Assembly: GCA_014359685.1 (NCBI GenBank) | Contig: JACIYY010000138.1 | Location: 1-19,103 of the forward strand | From: Porphyrobacter sp. | GTDB lineage: Bacteria > Pseudomonadota > Alphaproteobacteria > Sphingomonadales > Sphingomonadaceae | Length of the DNA: 19,103 nt | Direction: 5' to 3' | The notes under the pieces: generated by a model | Seen by the model: only the letters and a program-made list of their open reading frames with translations | Told to the model about the DNA's origin: nothing | Database searches by the model: none | Position numbers and translations under genes: made by a program | In this document: piece by piece, positions 14,230 through 19,103 of the stretch | Layout of the letters: each line of letters opens with the position of its first letter | Position numbering within the stretch: the first letter of the stretch is position 1

Positions 14230-16224
14230 ATGAAACCATCCCGGATCGCCGCCCACCTCGCCCCGCTGTCGATATTGTCCGCCGCGCTTCTGGCCACCGC
14301 CGCCGCGCCGGCGCTGGCCCAGGTGCCGCAAGGGCTCTCCGCCCCGCAGGCGACGCCGCTTCCGGCGCCCGTGCCGGCCGCGCAGGACGTACCCTATCCC
14401 GGCACCGTCACGCTCGACATCGACGCGACCGACACCGCCCGCGCGCTCTACCGTGTGACGCAGACGTTCCCGGTCGCGCGCGGGACGCAGGAGCTGGTGC
14501 TTCAGCTGCCCAAATGGCTGCCCGGCAACCATGCGCCGCGCGGGCCGATCAACCTGATCGCGGATATCCATTTCGAGGTCGACGGCCGCCCCGTCGCGTG
14601 GGTCCGCGACCCGGTGGAGGTCAACGCCTTCCGCCTCGCCCTGCCGGCCAATGCCCGCGCGGTGACCGCCCGCTTCGTCCACACCTCTCCGCTCGAAAGC
14701 AACGAGGGGCGGATCACCATGACGGCCGAGATGCTCAACCTGCAATGGGAGAAGATGAGCCTCTACCCGGCCGGGCATTATGTGCGCCAGATCGCGGTGA
14801 AGCCGACCGTCACCTTTCCCGAAGGCTGGACCGTGTTCACCGCGCTCGACGGCCAGCGCGCGGCCGGCGGGCGCGGCAACCGCGTGACCTGGGATACCAC
14901 GAGCTACGAGGTGCTGGTCGATTCGCCGATCTTCGCAGGGGCCCATGCCGAAAGCTGGGAGCTGGGCCACGCGGCCGAGATGAACGTGGTCGCGGACGAG
15001 GCGCGGCTGCTCGCCATCGCGCCCGAGAACATGACCACCTACCGCCGGCTGATGGAGGAGGCGGTGACCCTGTTCGGGTCGCGCCCCTACGACCATTACG
15101 AGTTCCTGCTCGCCCTTACCGAGCGGATGGGCGGCATCGGCCTCGAGCACCACCGCTCCAGCGAGAACCAGTACCAGCCCACCACCTTCATCGAGTGGGA
15201 CACGATGGCGCACGATCGCAACGTCATCAGTCACGAGCTGGTCCATTCGTGGAACGGCAAGTATCGCCGGCCGGCCGGGCTGTGGACCCCCGACTACCGC
15301 CAGCCGATGATCGACAATCTGCTGTGGATGTATGAAGGCCAGACCCAGTTCTGGGGCTGGGTGCTCGCCGCCCGCTCGGGGATGCAGCCCAAGGAGCAGA
15401 TCCTGGGCGCGATGGCCACCTCGGCCGGCTATTACGCGACCCAGCCGGGCCGGGCGTGGCGCTCGGTCGAGGACACCACGCTCGACCCGATCATCAATGC
15501 GCGCCGCCCGCGCCCCTATAGCTCGATCCACCGCGACGAGGATTATTACAGCGAGGGCGCGCTGGTGTGGCTGGAGGCCGACCAGATCATCCGCGAGGGC
15601 ACCGCCGGGGCACGCGGTCTCGATGACTTCGCCGCCGCCTTCTTCGGCGGGCGCGACGGCGATTACGGGCAGGTGACCTATACGTTCGAGGATATCGTTG
15701 CCACGCTCGGCCAGGTCTACCCCTACGACTGGGCTGGCTTCCTCACCGCCCGCCTGCGGACCCCCGGCGCGCCGCCGCCGCTCGCCGGGATCGAGAAGGC
15801 CGGATATCGGCTGGTGTGGAAGGAGGAGCCCAACCCCGCCCGCGCCGGGCAGATGCGGACCGGCGAGTTCCTCGATCTGCTCTATTCGCTCGGCGTCACG
15901 CTCGACACCGGCGGCAAGGTCACGCAGACCCTGTGGGACAGCCCGGCTTTCGACGCCGGCCTGGTCGACGGGGCGCAGATCGTCTCGGTCAATGGAGAGG
16001 ATTACAGCGCCGACCGGATCAAGCGGGCGATCGCCACCGCCAAGGATGCAGATGAGCCGATCAGGCTGATCGTCAAGCGCGGCGAGCGCTATCTCGACCT
16101 CGCGATCCCCTACGATGGCGGCCTGCGCTATCCGTGGCTGGAGCCGGCGGCCGAGGGCGAACAGGCTCTCGACCACCTGCTTGCGCCGCGCACCGACTCG
16201 CCCGCGCCCGCGCCCGCGCCGTAA
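14230..16224 (+). CDS. Exported M61-family metallopeptidase with PDZ domain
   Basis: The 664-residue protein has a signal peptide (basic start, hydrophobic core, probable cut after APALA at residue 30). An N-terminal M61 beta-domain follows (about 57-240), then the thermolysin-like catalytic domain with [14 protein letters not shown] (301-314), zinc-binding HELVH (335-339) and the third ligand glutamate at 369 in [13 protein letters not shown]-terminal PDZ-like domain spans about 545-625 ([20 protein letters not shown]). A Pro/Ala repeat tail ends it. The M61 family includes glycyl aminopeptidases; exported relatives with PDZ domains probably trim peptides in the periplasm, but the substrate is unknown. 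The ATG at 14230 is the only start giving a full leader; its ribosome binding site is poor. It is divergent from hisS and lies 87 bp before ppa. Confidence 0.93.
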   Translation: MKPSRIAAHLAPLSILSAALLATAAAPALAQVPQGLSAPQATPLPAPVPAAQDVPYPGTVTLDIDATDTARALYRVTQTFPVARGTQELVLQLPKWLPGNHAPRGPINLIADIHFEVDGRPVAWVRDPVEVNAFRLALPANARAVTARFVHTSPLESNEGRITMTAEMLNLQWEKMSLYPAGHYVRQIAVKPTVTFPEGWTVFTALDGQRAAGGRGNRVTWDTTSYEVLVDSPIFAGAHAESWELGHAAEMNVVADEARLLAIAPENMTTYRRLMEEAVTLFGSRPYDHYEFLLALTERMGGIGLEHHRSSENQYQPTTFIEWDTMAHDRNVISHELVHSWNGKYRRPAGLWTPDYRQPMIDNLLWMYEGQTQFWGWVLAARSGMQPKEQILGAMATSAGYYATQPGRAWRSVEDTTLDPIINARRPRPYSSIHRDEDYYSEGALVWLEADQIIREGTAGARGLDDFAAAFFGGRDGDYGQVTYTFEDIVATLGQVYPYDWAGFLTARLRTPGAPPPLAGIEKAGYRLVWKEEPNPARAGQMRTGEFLDLLYSLGVTLDTGGKVTQTLWDSPAFDAGLVDGAQIVSVNGEDYSADRIKRAIATAKDADEPIRLIVKRGERYLDLAIPYDGGLRYPWLEPAAEGEQALDHLLAPRTDSPAPAPAP

Positions 16225-16311
16225 AACCCGGCTCGCCATCGCAGCGTCCTTGGGCTAATCGCCCGGCCGTGTTTTCAGGGGCGCTGCGGCGCTGAAGTGA
16301 GGGAGTTCTGC

Positions 16312-16860
16312 ATGCGGATCGAACACATTCCCACCGGCGACAACGTGCCCGACAGCCTCAATGTCGTCATCGAGGTGCCGGTCGGCGGGGAACCGGTGAA
16401 GTATGAGTTCGACGAGGCGTCGGGCGCGCTGTTCGTCGATCGCATCCTGCACACGCCGATGCGCTATCCGTGCAATTACGGCTTCGTGCCGCACACCCTG
16501 TCGCCCGACGGCGACCCGCTCGATGCGCTGGTGGTGGCCCGCTCGCCGTTCATCCCCGGCTGCGTGGTACGCGCCCGGCCGATCGCGGTGCTCAACCTGG
16601 AAGACGAGCATGGCGGCGACGAGAAGCTGGTCTGCGTGCCGGTCGATTCGACCTTCCCCTATTACACCGCGGTCAACGAGAAGGACGATCTGCCCGAGAT
16701 CGTGTTCAAGCAGATCGAGCACTTCTTCACCCACTACAAGGATCTGGAGAAGGAGAAGTGGGTCCGCGTCGGCACCTGGGGCGGCGCGGCCGATGCGCGG
16801 CAGGTGGTGATGGAGGCAGTCGAGCGCGCCAACCGCGCCAAGGAGCCCGCTCCCGTCTGA
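16312..16860 (+). CDS. ppa: Inorganic pyrophosphatase, family I
   Basis: This soluble enzyme hydrolyses pyrophosphate from biosynthetic reactions to two phosphates using Mg2+. The 182 residues match bacterial family I. Active-site features are all visible: VIEVPVGGEPVKYEFDE (19-35) with E21 and K30, RYPCNYGFVPHT (51-62) with the tyrosine at 56, the metal-binding aspartates of SPDGDPLDALV (64-74, D66, D68 and D71), D103 with K105, and HYKDLEKEKWVRV (141-153). A GTG at 16297 would add five residues, but GAGGGAG lies just before the ATG at 16312, so the latter is chosen. It follows the M61 gene after 87 bp and may have its own promoter. A GC-rich hairpin lies shortly after its stop. Confidence 0.97.
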   Translation: MRIEHIPTGDNVPDSLNVVIEVPVGGEPVKYEFDEASGALFVDRILHTPMRYPCNYGFVPHTLSPDGDPLDALVVARSPFIPGCVVRARPIAVLNLEDEHGGDEKLVCVPVDSTFPYYTAVNEKDDLPEIVFKQIEHFFTHYKDLEKEKWVRVGTWGGAADARQVVMEAVERANRAKEPAPV

Positions 16861-16886
16861 TCCGATGAAGGGGCGCTATCGCGACG

Positions 16887-16911
16887 GGGCGCGCAGATCC
16901 TGTCCGCGCCC
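16887..16911 (+). terminator. GC-rich hairpin, possible ppa terminator
   Basis: GGGCGCG (16887-16893) pairs with CGCGCCC (16905-16911) around an 11-base loop, 26 bp after the ppa stop. It is followed by GTTCGCC rather than a T run, so it may be a weak terminator or an mRNA 3'-end stabiliser. Confidence 0.4.
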
Positions 16912-17002
16912 GTTCGCCGGCCCATAGCGGCGCGTCGGTCGGGCGACTGAGCGTGCGGCGCCCGGCCGTGTCGGACCGCAGCGGGGTGACCGGCGCCGGC
17001 TG

Positions 17003-17160
17003 TCAGCGCGCCAGGTCGATCAGCATGTCGGCCACGACATCGGCGATCGGCTGGCGCGTCTGCTGCTCTGCGAACAGCCATTGGCCGGCGGGGTTGATCT
17101 CCAGGAACACATGCTCACCCGCCGCCGTCAGCCGCAGGAAGGATGATCGGCGCCGAAGAG
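17003..17160 (-). pseudogene. Remnant C-terminus of an ATP-grasp ligase (RimK/MvdD-like)
   Basis: On the minus strand, ending at the TGA at 17005-17003, the sequence encodes FLRLTAAGEHVFLEINPAGQ then WLFAEQQTRQPIADVVADML and IDLAR. VFLEINPAGQW is the metal-binding end of the ATP-grasp fold in RimK-like and graspetide-maturase (MvdC/MvdD-type) enzymes, and the (T)xxPIAxxxADxL tail is also typical. Just upstream the frame breaks: FLFGA, the expected preceding motif (FGAIDF in relatives), is in another frame, and a stop codon lies 11 codons before FLRL. No start and none of the N-terminal ~250 residues are present. It is therefore a frameshifted, 5'-deleted relic. Which ATP-grasp subfamily it came from is uncertain. 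Confidence 0.65.
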
Positions 17161-17348
17161 AAATCCCTGATCAGCATCGCCGTGATTTCTAGACCAGCGT
17201 CTTGGCGGCATCATCCTCTACCAGATGTAGAAGCGACTGCGGCAAGTGCCGGGCGCGGGCATGACTTTCAGCGGCGGTGCGAGCAGCCGGTGGATGCGCG
17301 GAACAAAGCCGGCCGCCGGCCCGTTTCGAGCGGCGAAGGAGACCCGTG

Positions 17349-17819
17349 ATGAGCGACACGAGCGATCTGACGTTCAAGTTCTGGAAGGCGCTGGCCGAAA
17401 GCCCCTTCGTGTTCCTCCAGCTCGACGCCGATCGTTGCGGCGCCGTGCCGATGACCGCGCGGCTGGACCGGGATGCCGAGCACGCAATCTGGTTCTTCAC
17501 CGCGCGCGATCACCACCTGGCGCAGGGTGGCCCGGCGACCGCGATCTTCGCCAGCCGTGGCCACGATCTGTTCGCCCGCTTCACCGGAACGCTGGGCATA
17601 GAGACCAGCCTCGAACGGCTGGACAAGGAATGGGACGCTACGGTGGAGGCGTGGTTCCCCGGCGGCAAGGACGACCCCGATTTGCTGATGCTGCGGATGG
17701 ACCTCGGCGAGGCGGAGTTGTGGAACGCCGATTTCGGCTTCCTGGACGATGCGCGGATGCTGCTGGGCTTCGACATGCGCGATGAAGCCGCAGACGAGCA
17801 CATCCGCACGCGGCTTTAG
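17349..17819 (+). CDS. Pyridoxamine 5'-phosphate oxidase-like FMN-binding split-barrel protein (general stress family)
   Basis: The 156-residue protein resembles general stress protein 26-type members of the split-barrel flavin-binding family: FKFWKALAESPFVFLQLDAD (9-28), VPMTARLDRDAEHAIWFFTA (33-52), and a C-terminal WDATVEAWFPGGKDDPDLLM (95-114) before LRMDLGEAELW. These proteins bind FMN or a related cofactor and are linked to stress tolerance; the reaction is generally unknown, and it is not expected to be the true PNPOx of vitamin B6 synthesis, which is longer. AAGGAGA lies 6 bases before the ATG at 17349; an in-frame start 24 codons upstream (17277) lacks such a site and adds Arg/Pro-rich residues. 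It stands alone, between a decayed spacer and a convergent permease gene. Confidence 0.88.
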   Translation: MSDTSDLTFKFWKALAESPFVFLQLDADRCGAVPMTARLDRDAEHAIWFFTARDHHLAQGGPATAIFASRGHDLFARFTGTLGIETSLERLDKEWDATVEAWFPGGKDDPDLLMLRMDLGEAELWNADFGFLDDARMLLGFDMRDEAADEHIRTRL

Positions 17820-17846
17820 GGCGCACGGGATCAAGGGACGAAGCAG

Positions 17847-17876
17847 CGGCCGCGCCTCTCCCGCAGCGCGCGGCCG
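17847..17876. terminator. Hairpin between convergent genes
   Basis: CGGCCGCGC (17847-17855) and GCGCGGCCG (17868-17876) form a perfect 9-bp stem with a 12-base loop, in the 70-bp gap where the split-barrel gene and the permease gene converge. There is no T run on either strand. Its position suggests a bidirectional terminator, possibly rho-assisted. Confidence 0.5.
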
Positions 17877-17889
17877 TCCTGCGTGGCGG

Positions 17890-19103
17890 TCAGGCCTGCG
17901 GGCCGCCCGGCGCGGGTGCGCCCGGCATCGGCGGGACCGGCTGCGGCGGCGCGTCCGGATCGTCCTCGTGCACCTCGACCAGGCCCAGGCCGACATGGCT
18001 CTTGCGGTAGCCGTAGAGGAAATAGACGACCAGGCCGATCGCGCCCCACACCGGCAGCACCATCTTGGCGTCGAACGGCAGGTTCCAGAACAGCCCCAGC
18101 GTGCCGAGCATCGCCAGCGGTGCGACCAGCCACACCACCGGGGTGCGGAACGGCCGGTGCCGCCCGGGCTGCTGCCAGCGCAGGATCAGCACCGCGATTG
18201 CCACCATGAAGAAGGCGAACAGGGTGCCCGAATTGGAGATGTCGGCGAGCCGCCCGACCGGCAGGAAGGCGGCGAAGAAGGCCACTGCGATGCCGGTGAT
18301 CATCGTCACCACATGCGGCGTGTGCCAGCGCGGATGGATGCTCGCCAGCCTGGCCGGCAGCAGGCCGTCGCGAGCCATCACGAAGAAGATCCGCGTCTGG
18401 CCGAACAGCATGATGAGGATCACCGAGGGCAGGGCGATGAACGCTGCAAGGCCGATGAGATTGCCAAGCGCTGGGTAGCCGATCTCCCGCAGGACATGGG
18501 CCAGCGCCTCGCGCGAGCAGACCAGCGGCTCTGTCCCCAGCGCGACCAGCGACTGGCAGCGTTCGGCAAAGGCCGTGGTGCCGGGCTGGAGGATCTCGCC
18601 CGCCGGGCCGGCGATCGGCTGCGCGCCGAGCGTGCCGATCGCGCCGGCTGCGACCAGCAGGTAGAAGATCGTGCAGATGCCGAGGCTGGCGATCAGGCCG
18701 ATCGGCACGTTGCGCTGCGGGTTCTTGGTCTCCTCCGCCGCCGTGGAGACCGCGTCGAATCCGACATAGGCGAAGAAGATCGATGCCGCCGCGCCGACCG
18801 CGCCGAGGCCGCGTTCGGTGCCGAACCAGCCATTGGGCAGGAACGGGTCGAAATTCTCGCCCCGCATCATCGGCAGGGTGAGGACGATGAACATCGTCAG
18901 CGCCGCCACCTTGATCGCCACCAGCACCGCGTTGACCCGCGCGCTTTCGCGGGTGCCGACCATCAACAGGAAGGTGACCAGCAGCGCGATGATCAGTGCC
19001 GGCAGGTTGATGAACCCGCCCGGCGCATAGGTGCCGAGCGTCAGCGCGGTGGGCAGTTCGATGCCCGCATTAGCCAGCAACCCGACGAAATAGCCCGACC
19101 AGC
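17890..19103 (-). CDS. APC-family amino-acid permease, C-terminal ~404 residues
   Basis: The reading frame stays open to the window edge (WSGYFVGLLANAGIELP at its start), so the N-terminal membrane segments lie outside. A TTG at 19080 could be mistaken for a start, but the frame continues through it with permease-like sequence. Visible are about nine or ten hydrophobic segments and APC motifs such as IFFAYVGFDAVSTAAEETKN then PQRNVPIGLI, the conserved segment of cationic amino-acid transporter-type (YfnA/CAT-like) permeases. Also visible is RIFFVMARDGLLPARLASIH. A long periplasmic loop with two cysteines (CQSLVALGTEPLVC) lies in between. The C-terminus is a Pro/Gly-rich cytoplasmic tail after YGYRKSHVGLG. 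Substrate is probably an amino acid, not determinable here. It converges with the split-barrel gene. Confidence 0.93.
   Translation of the reverse strand, partial: WSGYFVGLLANAGIELPTALTLGTYAPGGFINLPALIIALLVTFLLMVGTRESARVNAVLVAIKVAALTMFIVLTLPMMRGENFDPFLPNGWFGTERGLGAVGAAASIFFAYVGFDAVSTAAEETKNPQRNVPIGLIASLGICTIFYLLVAAGAIGTLGAQPIAGPAGEILQPGTTAFAERCQSLVALGTEPLVCSREALAHVLREIGYPALGNLIGLAAFIALPSVILIMLFGQTRIFFVMARDGLLPARLASIHPRWHTPHVVTMITGIAVAFFAAFLPVGRLADISNSGTLFAFFMVAIAVLILRWQQPGRHRPFRTPVVWLVAPLAMLGTLGLFWNLPFDAKMVLPVWGAIGLVVYFLYGYRKSHVGLGLVEVHEDDPDAPPQPVPPMPGAPAPGGPQA

Larger units (their letters stand above)
16861..17348. other. Decayed spacer between ppa and the split-barrel protein gene
   Basis: This 488-bp gap has no intact gene. 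From left to right it holds a GC-rich hairpin, a minus-strand remnant of an ATP-grasp gene (17003 to about 17160), and a minus-strand open stretch ending with a stop at 17189-17191, whose last residues read HARARHLPQSLLHLVEDDAA before KTLV. I do not recognise that second fragment; it has no start codon of its own in the gap. The pattern suggests a deleted or decayed locus. Confidence 0.55.

Noticed and set aside
14147..14239. Upstream start for hisS giving 31 extra residues
   Set aside because: It would overlap the start of the divergent M61 gene, and the extra residues do not resemble a HisRS N-terminus, which begins at [14 protein letters not shown].
13909..16239. A 776-codon minus-strand frame opposite the M61 peptidase gene
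   Set aside because: The plus strand encodes a complete M61 peptidase with HELVH and a signal peptide; the antisense frame has no family signal, and its one end only reads hisS out of frame.
19058..19080. TTG at 19080 as the permease start
   Set aside because: The frame stays open to the window edge and encodes membrane-like residues typical of the family before it, so the gene simply continues outside.
1..19103. CRISPR arrays, tRNA or rRNA genes, insertion sequences, prophage or defence islands
   Set aside because: No regularly spaced direct repeats, no cloverleaf-like sequences, no transposase or integrase motifs and no phage genes were seen on either strand; the only mobile-like element is the REP-type repeat at 3667-3761.

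Overview
The window reads as chromosomal DNA from an alphaproteobacterium, most likely a sphingomonad (Sphingomonadaceae or Erythrobacteraceae). The support is high GC content, the SUF operon order led by an Rrf2 regulator, the hisS-prfA-prmC-DUF4167-lnt cluster, and a REP-like repeat of a type I associate with that order. This assignment is inference from gene content; there is no 16S gene in the window. Nearly all of the DNA is housekeeping.

Left part (1-1256, minus strand): the start of a lipoprotein-type gamma-glutamyltransferase gene sits 9 bp downstream of pyrD (quinone-linked dihydroorotate dehydrogenase). A 434-bp divergent spacer follows. It holds a strong rho-independent terminator that belongs to neither flanking gene and may mark the 3' end of an undescribed small RNA.

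Central part (1691-8040, plus strand): a SUF iron-sulfur assembly operon, rrf2 - sufB - [DUF559] - sufC - sufD - sufS - sufT-like - sufA. Most junctions overlap by 1 to 4 bp. SufBCD forms the scaffold, SufS supplies persulfide sulfur, SufA is an A-type carrier, the DUF59 (MIP18-like) protein is the SUF-associated maturation factor, and the three-cysteine Rrf2 protein probably senses cluster status and controls the operon. No sufE or sufU is present here. The run is interrupted between sufB and sufC by a 95-bp double REP-like palindrome and a DUF559 gene whose expected catalytic glutamate is replaced by alanine.

Next (8248-14146, minus strand): a translation and envelope cluster, hisS -> prfA -> prmC -> DUF4167 -> lnt. 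HisRS, release factor 1, the methylase that modifies RF1's GGQ loop, a disordered RNA-binding-like protein, and apolipoprotein N-acyltransferase. The last ~90 codons of hisS, exactly the anticodon-binding domain, have about 52% GC in surroundings of about 70-80%, which suggests a replaced domain.

Right part (14230-19103): an exported M61 peptidase with a PDZ domain, family I inorganic pyrophosphatase, a decayed spacer with the frameshifted tail of an ATP-grasp ligase, a small FMN-binding split-barrel (general stress) protein, and on the minus strand the 3' portion of an APC amino-acid permease that runs off the window. I see no tRNA, rRNA, CRISPR array, IS element or prophage. I do not see a complete new system. 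The best leads are the degenerate DUF559 protein in the suf operon, the hybrid hisS and the orphan small-RNA candidate.
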